A stretch of DNA of 6,765 nt from Deltaproteobacteria bacterium (GCA_023250495.1 JAHFAP010000173.1:1-6765); one strand, 5' to 3'; numbered from the stretch's first letter, positions 1-6,609 are shown. Notes: a model not told the origin generated them from the letters alone. Numbers and translations are program-made.

Positions 1-639
1 GGCGCGGGCCTGAACCTCCGGGTCGTCCGGGTCGCCCAGAGCTTCCAGAAGATTGGCCTCCGGGGGAGAGAATCCAGTTCCGTAGCGCGAGATCTCGGCG
101 GCGATCACCGCTCCCTTTTCTACGCCTGAGGCGTACGTGTGGCTGAGCGGAATGGCCGGCGCTATACGCAGATCCATGGGGATCAGATAACCTTTCCCCT
201 GGTGCTCCTCATACGTTCCGATAAGCCGCTTCTGGCCGCGCTCCAAGATCTGCACGACATGGGCCTCGTCGCCGCTTCTCTTTCGGTCGGTTCGGACCAT
301 GACCCGATCGCCATGCATAACCCGGCGCATCTCGCGCCGGCTCAGGTAGAGATCTTCTCGCCCCTGTTCGTCGGGCAGCAGGAAGCCGTATCCGTCTGGA
401 TGAGCGTGGACTCTTCCGGTTACGCAGTTCTGCGCCTGCGCAAGGGCGTAGTGATTTTTTTTCAGCCGCACGACCTTGCCTTCACGGGCGAGCCCTCTCA
501 GGCTCTCGACGACGTCGTTCAGATCGTCGCGCGCGGTGCCGATGCCCTTGAGAATTTCCGCAGGCGTAAGGCGCATCCGGGGCCTAGAAAAGAAATAGGA
601 AAGAATTTTCTGTTCGATGGAGGACGCCGAGGGTGCCAT
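1..639 (-). CDS. rnr: Ribonuclease R, N-terminal 213 residues (partial, runs off the left edge)
   Basis: RNase R is a processive 3'-to-5' exoribonuclease that degrades structured RNA in the cytoplasm. Residues about 6-66 look like the RNase R winged-helix domain (SIEQKIL, then LTPAEIL, ending in VVRLKKNHYAL). Residues about 73-116 form the first cold-shock/OB domain, with the family signature GRVHAHPDGYGFLLP at 75-89, then EDLYLS at 95-100 and MHGDRV at 108-113. A second cold-shock-like segment follows (about 127-190). The catalytic RNB domain with its metal-binding aspartates and the S1 domain would lie beyond the left edge and cannot be checked. The start is ATG at 639: an in-frame TGA lies two codons upstream, so no earlier start exists, and the next Met is residue 22. 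The start overlaps the stop of the preceding gene (TAATG) and has no clear Shine-Dalgarno sequence, which fits coupled translation. An A8 run (plus-strand T8 at 455-462) encodes Lys60-Lys61-Asn62 without breaking the frame. Confidence 0.93.
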   Translation of the reverse strand, partial: MAPSASSIEQKILSYFFSRPRMRLTPAEILKGIGTARDDLNDVVESLRGLAREGKVVRLKKNHYALAQAQNCVTGRVHAHPDGYGFLLPDEQGREDLYLSRREMRRVMHGDRVMVRTDRKRSGDEAHVVQILERGQKRLIGTYEEHQGKGYLIPMDLRIAPAIPLSHTYASGVEKGAVIAAEISRYGTGFSPPEANLLEALGDPDDPEVQARA

Positions 640-641
640 TA
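637..641 (-). promoter_or_regulatory. TAATG stop-start overlap coupling the DUF4911-like gene to rnr
   Basis: The TAA of the small upstream gene (641-639) shares its last A with the ATG of rnr (639-637). No good Shine-Dalgarno sequence precedes this ATG, and an in-frame TGA just upstream rules out an earlier start. A ribosome finishing the first gene could therefore restart on rnr. The overlap is seen directly; coupling is inferred. Confidence 0.6.
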
Positions 642-914
642 CTCAGAGGGAGATTTCGTCGCCAGTTCTCTCATCAGCCAGTCGTCGCCGATGTCGGCCG
701 GCCGCGGGATCTCGGTCAGGTGAACTTCACTCTGGAGGGAGGCCAGGAGGGAGCGGGCGACAGCGAGGAAGTCCTCGACGATCAGCAGGACGATGACGGC
801 CTTTTTGCGATCCACGGTGCGGATGATGCCGACCCCCTCGTAGGATTCGACGATGAACTTCACATAGGCGATGTCTTCAGGGCGGATTTCCAGGTAGATT
901 TCGTGCATATCCAC
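639..914 (-). CDS. Small DUF4911-like protein, 91 aa, function unknown
   Basis: A small soluble protein with no signal peptide or membrane segment. From memory, the pattern of a beta strand, then PEDIAYVKFIVESYEG, then a strand with RTVD resembles the uncharacterised DUF4911 family seen in deltaproteobacteria and relatives; no function is assigned to it. Reading the hydrophobicity by eye gives strand (res 5-10), helix (12-25), strand (27-34), strand (37-45), helix (47-61), strand (64-69). This beta-alpha-beta-beta-alpha-beta order would suit an ACT or ferredoxin-like fold; that is inference. The longest start is GTG at 914 (MDMHEIYLEI); ATG at 908 would give 89 aa starting MHEIYLEI. Neither has a convincing ribosome binding site, so the start is uncertain by two codons. 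Its TAA shares a base with the ATG of the RNase R gene, so the two are probably co-translated. Coding is supported by this overlap, the family-like pattern and the orientation shared with both neighbours. Confidence 0.78.
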   Translation of the reverse strand: MDMHEIYLEIRPEDIAYVKFIVESYEGVGIIRTVDRKKAVIVLLIVEDFLAVARSLLASLQSEVHLTEIPRPADIGDDWLMRELATKSPSE

Positions 915-925
915 TTTCGTAAGTC

Positions 926-971
926 GTTAGGGGTAAGGAGTGAGGGGATCGCCTGACGCCTCACGCCTTAC
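926..971. repeat. Convergent tandem heptamer element (imperfect palindrome) between the AsmA-like gene and the DUF4911-like gene
   Basis: The plus strand carries three successive 7-base units, GTTAGGG (926-932), GTAAGGA (933-939) and GTGAGGG (940-946). After a 4-base GATC spacer (947-950), the minus strand carries three more, reading inward from the outside: GTAAGGC (971-965), GTGAGGC (964-958) and GTCAGGC (957-951). All fit GTNAGGN and the two arms face each other. The best pairing is 933-945 with 959-971, 12 of 13 positions, around a 13-base loop, so the transcript could form a stem-loop. It begins about 15 bases after the stop of the AsmA-like gene. No T-run follows on the minus strand, so it is not a canonical intrinsic terminator. 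It could be an interspersed short palindromic repeat, an RNA-stability hairpin or a protein-binding site. Confidence 0.65.
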
Positions 972-986
972 AGTTTACGTTCTGGC

Positions 987-3647
987 CTATTTTCCCAACA
1001 GCGGTTCCAGTTCCTTCGGGATGCGTGGCCGCCGCTCCTTTTTCTTTGGCTCCTTTTCCGCTTCCCCTGCCGGAGGCTCCGTTCCTTTTCGCAAAGCGCC
1101 CTTCTGGATCGACTCGACCAGCTTCTGCAGGTCGGGCTTGGCCTGCACGTGGGGCAGGGTGCCTTCGACGCGGAACGGCACGGCCAGTTTTCCTTGGCGG
1201 TCCACCATGTAGCGGACGTTTTTGTATTCCTGAATCAGCTCCTGAGTGAATTGAGACGACATCACCAGCGTGCCGTTCCATTTCATGCTCTTATCTAAGC
1301 CGATCGAGCCATCCGCGCTGATGCTGTAATCAGGAGTGGAGAGGAAGAGGTCCTTGCTGTAAATCCGTCCTTGTTTGATGGTGAAGGTTGCCGTCAGAGA
1401 GTCGAAGGGCGTGTCTTTTCTTTGCGCGAGCGCGGTGAAGCGCGGCGGAATGCGTAAATTGCCCATCCCCGGCAGCCCGCTGACCTTGGAGAGAACCAGC
1501 TGCATGAGATTGAAGTCTTTGAGCGATCCGCTGCGGAGCTGCGTCTCGCCCTCTCCTTCAACGCTCTCGGGCAATGCGGAGATGTTCTTGCTCTCCGCTC
1601 TGAGTTTCGCTTTGAAGTTGAGCTGTCCGTCGATATGGTCCTTGAACCTGGGAAATTTCTGCGCCAGCAGGGCCTTGAGATCCATCGACTCGATATTGGG
1701 ATCGAGCACCAGGCGGAGCGAGTCTTCCGTTCCTGTTTCCCAGGATCCGGTGGCGCGGAAATTCCCGTTCATCGCCTGAAATGAGAGATTCTTAAAGCTC
1801 AGGCTCGCGGGGCTCCACGTGACCTCGCCGCGCAAATTGCGGTAGGGAACTTCCTGCAGCGTCCCTTCGGCGGAGGAAACATTGCCGTGGAGCAGGATCT
1901 TCCCGTCTCTGATCTGGAGCTCTCCCGCGCTCGCGAGCGACTTCATTTCGTCGCTCTTGTAAGCCGCGGCAGAGGTCAAATCGGCGAGGTTCAGTTTGGC
2001 GGAGCGGAGCGAATAGCGCAGGGCGGGATGGGAAAGGTCGGTGACGGCGCCCTCCAGGGAGATATCTGAAGAGCCCGCGCGGAGAGCGAGATTTTCCACA
2101 CGCGCGTCCTTGCCGCGGAACGAGATTCGAGCCGTCGCCCGCTCGACTCCGCGACCGCTCTTTTTGTCCTTGGCTTGAACGTCATCGAGGCTCAGGCTGC
2201 CGCGTATTTCGAGGCCGTCCTCAGCGGCAAGATTCTTTTTGATCGAGAGGTCCCAGCGAAGGTTTCCTGCTGCGCTGTAACCGGAAAGCGGCAGCAGCAA
2301 TTTGTCCCAACCGGCGAGATTCAAACCGTCGGTGCTGAGCTGCAGCGTGAGGCGCCGCTCGGGCAGCTCATCGAGGGAGCCGGAAAATTTGACTTTCGAA
2401 TTGTGGATCGCAAGCGAGGATTCCTGGAAGATGAGCCGCTCCTTCTGCCGCTCCATCTGCAGCTCGATCTCGGCGGGAACCCCTTTATCCTTTTTCAGCC
2501 AGCTCCCGTAGTGGATCTCGCTCTCTCCCGCCTTGATCGTGGCATGGATCTTCAAGTCGCCTAAGCTTCCCTGCAGCTCGCCCGCCACTCTCGCCGGGCC
2601 TTCGGAGATCAGGGAAGAGGGAAGCGCCTGGCGGAAGAAAGGAATTGCTTTCAGTTGATCCAGGGCCAAGGGATCGATGACTATTTGCGTCTTGACCCCA
2701 CCCTCTTCCCAGGAGCCGCCCTTGGAAAAATCTACCTCGCCCTTGACGCTCGTGTTATTTGCAGTCGCGCCGAAAAACGGTCCGGTCAGGTTCAGGTCGG
2801 CGATGTGGGGCCGCTCGAATGTGCCCAACAGCTTGGCCTGAAGCGCAAGCGGGCCGGTGGCATCTATGTAGCGAGCGATCCTCTCTCTCAGGACGGGGAT
2901 CGCGCGGGTCAATTGACGCAAGGGCAGAAAATCGCAGCGGAGCTGGAGGTCAAGCGGAACTTGGCTCCAGTCCCGCTCCCCTAGCCATGGCCCCACCTGC
3001 CCCTCGACTCTTAAGTTTTGTCCCTGGCCCTCAAAGAGGCTGGCGGCGATCTTCACCTTAGCGGTCCCGTTGAGAGCAGGGCCCCTCACGTCCAGATCTA
3101 CCTTGCGCGCACGAACCTCGACCGGCTGTTTGGAGGAGCGATCGATGTAATCGACGCTGCCGTTCTTTACGTTGATGGCCGAGACGAAGAATCCTGGCGC
3201 GCTCGGTCTCTTCCCCTCCTTGACTTCGCCCGGCTCTTTCGGCTTCTTTTCCCGGCTCGCCAGCGTGGCAACGTTCAGGCTTCCCGTCTCGTTCTTGATG
3301 ATCTGGATTTCCGGCTCGTCCAGGATGAATTTGATGATCTGAAACTTGCCGACCAGCAGGGGCAGCCACCGGAGCTGCATCTTCAGCTCTTTGGTTTGGA
3401 CGAAAGGAGTCGCGGCGAACCGGGGATCTTCGGCGATCCGCAGATCCTTTGCCGACAGCCCGGGCCCGCCCCAAAAGCTCAGTGTGAGCTCGCCGAAGGT
3501 GACGGCTCTTCCGAGCGATTTCTGGATATCTTCTTGGATCCGCCCGCGGTTTCTTTCAATGATCGTGTTGAGCGAGACGCCCAGAATGAGCAGGATGGAG
3601 GCCAGGACCAGCAGAGCGATGGGAACAACTTTGCGACTCATCTTCAT
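987..3647 (-). CDS. AsmA-family inner-membrane-anchored envelope protein, 886 aa
   Basis: AsmA-family proteins (AsmA, TamB, YhdP and relatives) are anchored in the inner membrane with most of the chain in the periplasm; the group is thought to form long beta-rich grooves that move phospholipids towards the outer membrane. Here residues 1-7 are basic, 8-27 form one hydrophobic transmembrane helix, and about 35-75 hold the typical AsmA start (GRIQEDI, SLGRAVTFGEL, then FWGGPGLSAKDLRI). A charged Lys/Glu/Pro-rich linker (about 131-150) separates this from a long series of amphipathic beta segments. Residues about 675-840 match the AsmA C-terminal region (LNFKAKL, GEGETQLRSGSL, FNLMQLVLSKVSG). 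The tail (about 850-886) is rich in Lys, Glu and Pro. The start is ATG at 3647; a second ATG two codons on (3641) is possible, and neither has a strong ribosome binding site. At 886 aa it is longer than E. coli AsmA (about 617). It lies 31 bases after the thiolase gene, so it may be read from the same transcript. The substrate cannot be told. Confidence 0.88.
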   Translation of the reverse strand: MKMSRKVVPIALLVLASILLILGVSLNTIIERNRGRIQEDIQKSLGRAVTFGELTLSFWGGPGLSAKDLRIAEDPRFAATPFVQTKELKMQLRWLPLLVGKFQIIKFILDEPEIQIIKNETGSLNVATLASREKKPKEPGEVKEGKRPSAPGFFVSAINVKNGSVDYIDRSSKQPVEVRARKVDLDVRGPALNGTAKVKIAASLFEGQGQNLRVEGQVGPWLGERDWSQVPLDLQLRCDFLPLRQLTRAIPVLRERIARYIDATGPLALQAKLLGTFERPHIADLNLTGPFFGATANNTSVKGEVDFSKGGSWEEGGVKTQIVIDPLALDQLKAIPFFRQALPSSLISEGPARVAGELQGSLGDLKIHATIKAGESEIHYGSWLKKDKGVPAEIELQMERQKERLIFQESSLAIHNSKVKFSGSLDELPERRLTLQLSTDGLNLAGWDKLLLPLSGYSAAGNLRWDLSIKKNLAAEDGLEIRGSLSLDDVQAKDKKSGRGVERATARISFRGKDARVENLALRAGSSDISLEGAVTDLSHPALRYSLRSAKLNLADLTSAAAYKSDEMKSLASAGELQIRDGKILLHGNVSSAEGTLQEVPYRNLRGEVTWSPASLSFKNLSFQAMNGNFRATGSWETGTEDSLRLVLDPNIESMDLKALLAQKFPRFKDHIDGQLNFKAKLRAESKNISALPESVEGEGETQLRSGSLKDFNLMQLVLSKVSGLPGMGNLRIPPRFTALAQRKDTPFDSLTATFTIKQGRIYSKDLFLSTPDYSISADGSIGLDKSMKWNGTLVMSSQFTQELIQEYKNVRYMVDRQGKLAVPFRVEGTLPHVQAKPDLQKLVESIQKGALRKGTEPPAGEAEKEPKKKERRPRIPKELEPLLGK

Positions 3648-3678
3648 GGGGTCGCGGGCGAGTCAAACGCTGGGAGGC

Positions 3679-4878
3679 TTAAGCGACTCTCTCGACGATG
3701 GTCGCGATCCCCTGTCCGACGCCGATGCACATCGTCGCCAATCCATAGCGGCTCCCGCGCCTTTTCATTTCATGAATGAGGGTGGTCATGAGGCGCGCGC
3801 CGCTACAGCCCAGCGGGTGACCCAGGGCGATAGCCCCGCCGTTGACGTTGACCTTTTTGGGATCCATTCCCAGCTCTTTAATGCACGCAAGGGACTGCGA
3901 GGCAAAAGCTTCATTCAGCTCGACAAGATCGATCCGATCGATAGTGAGCCCGGCCCTTTTTAGCGCTTTCTGGGTCGCCGGAATCGGTCCTATGCCCATG
4001 TAATTGGGATGCACGCCGGCAACGGCGGACGCGACGATCCTGACTAGCGGCTTGAGATTGAGCGCTCTCGCCTTGTCCGGAGTTGCGAGAAGGAGCGCCG
4101 CGGATCCGTCCGACAAAGGCGAAGAATTGCCGGCGGTCACCGTGCCGTCCTTTTTAAACGACGGCTTCAATGCCGCCAATTTTTCCATCGAGGTGTCGGC
4201 TCTTGGCCCTTCGTCCTTGTCGTACGTGACTGCTCCGTTTCGCTGCGGCACCGTGACGGGCACGATCTCATCCTTCAGCCGCCCCTCTTCATGGGCGCGC
4301 GCCGCCTTCAGGTGGCTGTCCAGAGCGAAGGAGTCCTGCTCCTTCCGGCCGATCTGATATTTCTCCGCCACGTTTTCAGCCGTCTCCCCGTTGTTGATCA
4401 GCGAATAGAGCTCTCCCATCCGGACATTGGGAAAGCGCCATCCGAGCGAACTGTCGTAGACGGTCACGTCGCCGCGCTGAAACGGGGTCGCGCTCTTGCC
4501 CATGACCCAGGGACCTCGCGTCATGCTTTCGACGCCGCCGGCGATGAAGAGATCCCCGTGATCCATCTCGATGGCCCGGCCCGCCTGGTTGACGGCTTCG
4601 AGTCCGGAGCCACAGAGACGATTGATGGTGACGCCGGGAACGGTGTAGGGAATCCCTGCCAGAAGCGCGGCGTTGCGCGCGACGTTTCGAGAGTCCTCGC
4701 CCGCTTGATTGGTGCAGCCAAAAAAGACGTCCTCGACCTCTTCGCCCTTGATGCCGGTTCTCTGCACGAGCTTGGCGATGATGTGAGCCGCCAGGTCGTC
4801 AGTGCGTATGTCTTTCAAAATTCCTCCGTGCCGCCCCATCGGCGTGCGCACGGCATCAACGATCACTGCATCTTTCAT
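3679..4878 (-). CDS. Thiolase, acetyl-CoA C-acyltransferase (PaaJ/PcaF/FadA-like), 399 aa
   Basis: Cleaves a 3-oxoacyl-CoA with free CoA into acetyl-CoA and a shortened acyl-CoA, or runs the reverse condensation; cytoplasmic. All thiolase motifs are present: the N-terminal AVIVDAVRTPMGR (res 4-16), the nucleophile Cys89 in NRLCGSGLEAVNQA, AGGVESMTRGP at 113-123, NEAF at 322-325, His354 in GGAIALGHPLG, and the second catalytic Cys384 in CIGVGQG. The length is normal for the family (390-400 aa). The segments FGCTNQAGEDSRNVAR (53-68) and GWRF (146-149) are, from memory, closest to the 3-oxoadipyl-CoA thiolases PaaJ and PcaF, though many long-chain thiolases look alike. The start is ATG at 4878, preceded by a weak GAGAG about 5 bases upstream, and puts the N-terminus exactly where the family begins. 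It lies 31 bases after the dehydrogenase-like gene and completes the cassette. Chain-length specificity is not readable. Confidence 0.95.
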   Translation of the reverse strand: MKDAVIVDAVRTPMGRHGGILKDIRTDDLAAHIIAKLVQRTGIKGEEVEDVFFGCTNQAGEDSRNVARNAALLAGIPYTVPGVTINRLCGSGLEAVNQAGRAIEMDHGDLFIAGGVESMTRGPWVMGKSATPFQRGDVTVYDSSLGWRFPNVRMGELYSLINNGETAENVAEKYQIGRKEQDSFALDSHLKAARAHEEGRLKDEIVPVTVPQRNGAVTYDKDEGPRADTSMEKLAALKPSFKKDGTVTAGNSSPLSDGSAALLLATPDKARALNLKPLVRIVASAVAGVHPNYMGIGPIPATQKALKRAGLTIDRIDLVELNEAFASQSLACIKELGMDPKKVNVNGGAIALGHPLGCSGARLMTTLIHEMKRRGSRYGLATMCIGVGQGIATIVERVA

Positions 4879-4909
4879 AGCTCTCAGCTAAATCAAGACC
4901 CCTTTCGAC

Positions 4910-5635
4910 TTATGTGTGTTCGTAAAAACCTCTGCCGTTGCTCTCGCCCAACCAACCTGTCAGGACCATCTTTTTGAGCAGCGGCGCGGGGCGATAGCGA
5001 TCATCGCCGGTCTCCTGCCGCAGCCCTTCTAAGACCGCCAGCACCTCATCGAGACCGATCTGGTCCCCCCAACGCAGCGGCCCCGATGGATAGTTCACGC
5101 CGAGCCGCATAGCCACGTCGATCTCCTCTGCTCGAGCCACGCCTTCGTCGAGGCTTCTCGCGGCCTCGTTAATGATGAGGCTCAGGATGCGCGGGAAGAT
5201 CAAACCAGGCGCATCTTTCACTCTCACCGGCTCCTTTCCAAGAGCGCGGAAGAAGGTCTCGGCCTCTTGCAGCGCATGTTCTTGAGTTTTCAAGCCAGGA
5301 GTTAATTCTATCACCTTTTTTTCCTTAAAGGGATAGAAGGTGGCGAAACCGACAACGCGCTCGGGTCGCGTCGTCCAGGAGGCGATCCGGGTGGCGGAAA
5401 AGCCCAGGCATGAGGTTACGATGACGGAGGTCGGGAATTGGGCGTCGAGCCTTTTGATAATTTCTCCCTTCTCAGCTTCATCCCTGGCGTATGTCTCGAT
5501 GATCAAAGAGCTAGAGGCCGCCACGGCATAGGCGTCGGGATAGATCCTTGCCTCGAAGCCGCCGGCTTCACTCAGCTCGAGCATCTCTTGGGCCAGACGA
5601 TTCTTCCCGATGATGATCACGCTATTTTGCGCCAT
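4910..5635 (-). CDS. Degenerate 3-hydroxyacyl-CoA dehydrogenase-like protein matching the C-terminal half of PaaH, 241 aa
   Basis: It aligns without gaps to the neighbouring full dehydrogenase (offset 44 residues) from PERV (91-94) through the middle of the protein, so it keeps the family fold, but key residues are changed. The NAD-binding GxGxxG is replaced by GKNRLA (10-15). The catalytic His is Ala98 (GFATFYP against GMHFFNP), and the catalytic Asn is Pro148 (IFPR against IVNR). The Glu of the His-Glu pair survives as Glu110. Residues about 141-230 hold the 3HCDH C-terminal domain, with INEA, AMRLGVNYPSGPLRWG and DDRYRPAPLL. These stretches, and LIIET at 44-48, resemble from memory the second half of the ~475-residue E. 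coli PaaH. It is therefore probably a non-catalytic partner of the 5622-6488 product. Its ATG lies inside the end of that gene, overlapping by 14 bases in the +1 frame, so the two are likely co-translated. Databases may label it simply 3-hydroxyacyl-CoA dehydrogenase. The 3HCDH-fold assignment is firm; loss of activity is inferred. Confidence 0.88.
   Translation of the reverse strand: MAQNSVIIIGKNRLAQEMLELSEAGGFEARIYPDAYAVAASSSLIIETYARDEAEKGEIIKRLDAQFPTSVIVTSCLGFSATRIASWTTRPERVVGFATFYPFKEKKVIELTPGLKTQEHALQEAETFFRALGKEPVRVKDAPGLIFPRILSLIINEAARSLDEGVARAEEIDVAMRLGVNYPSGPLRWGDQIGLDEVLAVLEGLRQETGDDRYRPAPLLKKMVLTGWLGESNGRGFYEHT
5622..5635 (-). promoter_or_regulatory. 14-base gene overlap between the catalytic and degenerate dehydrogenase genes
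   Basis: The ATG of the degenerate dehydrogenase gene lies inside the last codons of the catalytic one, whose TAG ends 14 bases later in another frame. The only ribosome-site candidate is a GAGG about 11 bases upstream, further than ideal. Stop-and-restart coupling, which would help keep the two products in fixed proportion, is a reasonable inference. A +1 frameshift would be needed to fuse them and no clear slippery site is seen. Confidence 0.55.
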
Positions 5636-6488
5636 AGGTGTAAAATCCTCGGCCCGTTTTCCGGCCCAGATTTCCCGCCAGCACCATGCGCTGCTGGATC
5701 GGGCTGGGGCGGAATCTCGGATCGTGAAAGAAAGATAGATAGAGCGACTCGGTCGCGGCGAAATTGACGTCGTTGCCGATGAGGTCCATCAGCTCAAACG
5801 GCCCCATCGGAAAGCCTCCGGCTCCTTTCATGATCCGGTCGATAGTCTCCACCGTAGCATCGCCGTCGCCCAGGATGCGCAGGGCCTCGTTGTAAAAAGG
5901 GCGGGCGATCCGATTGACGATGAAGCCCGGCGTATCCTTGGCGCGGACCGGCGTTTTTCCCATCTCGCGGACGGTGGATGTCGCCTTATCCATCGTAGCG
6001 GCGCTCGTCCGGTCCCCCTCGATGACTTCCACGAGCGCCATGAGAGGCGGCGGGTTGAAAAAATGCATCCCCAGCACGCGCTCCGGCTTCCGAGTTGCCC
6101 CGGCGATCGCAGTGACGGAAAAGGAAGAGGTGTTCGTTGCGAGCAAGGTCTCCGGGCCGCAGATGGAGTCGAGCTTTTTGAAGACTTCCCGCTTAAGCTC
6201 GAGTTTCTCCGGGACGGCCTCGATAATCAGGCCGCAGCCGCCGAAGTCTTCGAGTTTCAGCGAAGAGGAGAGCCGGGCGATAATCTGCTCTTCTTGCTCG
6301 GCAGTGAGCTTTCCCCTCTCTCTGCTCCGCTTAAGAAAGCCGCGGATTCTACCGAGCCCCTTGTCGATGAACTCCTGAGAGACATCATAGACCAGAGTCT
6401 CAAGCCCGGCCTGCGCGGAGACCTGAGCGATTCCGGCGCCCATCGTGCCGGCGCCGAGGACTCCGATCTTAGCGTTAGGCTCGATCAT
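5622..6488 (-). CDS. 3-hydroxyacyl-CoA (3-hydroxybutyryl-CoA) dehydrogenase, NAD-dependent, catalytic, 288 aa
   Basis: Oxidises an L-3-hydroxyacyl-CoA to the 3-oxoacyl-CoA using NAD+, the third step of beta-oxidation; cytoplasmic. The Rossmann domain opens with IGVLGAGTMGAGIAQ (GxGxxG at 12-17), and Asp35 at the end of the second strand favours NAD over NADP. The active site is complete: Ser121/Ser122 in NTSS, His142 in GMHFFNP, Glu154 in LVEVIEG, and Asn192 in GFIVNR. The C-terminal 3HCDH domain (about 185-286) includes GAGGFPMGPFELMDLIG and ends with GRGFYTYGAK, the usual end of single-domain members such as Hbd, so the gene is complete at a normal length (about 280-290). It also resembles the first half of PaaH. 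The start is ATG at 6488; no other in-frame start was found just upstream and no strong ribosome binding site is visible. It sits about 120 bases after the hydratase gene and feeds the thiolase downstream. Whether the true substrate is a fatty-acyl, 3-hydroxybutyryl or 3-hydroxyadipyl-CoA is open. Confidence 0.95.
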   Translation of the reverse strand: MIEPNAKIGVLGAGTMGAGIAQVSAQAGLETLVYDVSQEFIDKGLGRIRGFLKRSRERGKLTAEQEEQIIARLSSSLKLEDFGGCGLIIEAVPEKLELKREVFKKLDSICGPETLLATNTSSFSVTAIAGATRKPERVLGMHFFNPPPLMALVEVIEGDRTSAATMDKATSTVREMGKTPVRAKDTPGFIVNRIARPFYNEALRILGDGDATVETIDRIMKGAGGFPMGPFELMDLIGNDVNFAATESLYLSFFHDPRFRPSPIQQRMVLAGNLGRKTGRGFYTYGAK

Positions 6489-6546
6489 TACAGTTTCGCT
6501 CGTTTCAGAGCAGCTTTCCGCGCATGTGCGAAAGGCCTCAGCAATA

Positions 6547-6609
6547 GTTCAAGTCGTTCAAGCCGTTTCAATCGTTCAAGTCGGTAAGACTGTTTGAACG
6601 TCTTGAACT
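6547..6609. repeat. Convergent tandem 9-base repeat element between the enoyl-CoA hydratase and dehydrogenase genes
   Basis: The plus strand has four successive 9-base units: GTTCAAGTC (6547-6555), GTTCAAGCC (6556-6564), GTTTCAATC (6565-6573) and GTTCAAGTC (6574-6582). From the other side, the minus strand has GTTCAAGAC (6608-6600) and GTTCAAACA (6599-6591). The arms meet at an 8-base centre, GGTAAGAC (6583-6590). GTTCAAGTC at 6574-6582 can pair with 6600-6608 at 8 of 9 positions, so a stem-loop could form; the other plus-strand units offer alternative pairings. It starts on the last base of the hydratase stop codon. No T-run follows, so it is not an ordinary terminator. The rest of 6489-6608 shows no gene or promoter I can defend. 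Confidence 0.65.

Noticed and set aside
139..723. Plus-strand open frame of 194 codons opposite the left-edge gene
   Set aside because: The minus strand of the same stretch encodes clear RNase R winged-helix and cold-shock motifs; this frame has no recognisable family and crosses the rnr start region.
926..971. Intrinsic terminator after the AsmA-like gene
   Set aside because: The stem is plausible, but no run of T follows it on the transcribed strand and the next gene starts only a few bases later, so it was listed as a repeat element instead.
3018..3779. Plus-strand open frame of 253 codons opposite the AsmA-like gene start and the thiolase end
   Set aside because: It is antisense to two well-supported genes, spans their junction, and its translation is rich in Arg, Gly and Asp with no domain pattern, as expected of a GC-rich shadow frame.
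4291..4977. Plus-strand open frame of 228 codons opposite the thiolase
   Set aside because: The minus strand holds the conserved thiolase N-terminal half including Cys89; the plus frame shows no family features.
5600..5670. Sequencing or biological frameshift breaking one long PaaH gene into two
   Set aside because: The upstream protein ends with the normal C-terminus of a complete dehydrogenase (GRGFYTYG), and the downstream protein has its own Rossmann-like start with a methionine, so two separate genes explain the sequence better than a broken one.
6514..6534. Small inverted repeat CTTTC ... GAAAG around GCGCATGTGC upstream of the dehydrogenase
   Set aside because: Only 5-base arms with a mismatched interior; short enough to occur by chance, and no regulator or promoter elements were found beside it.
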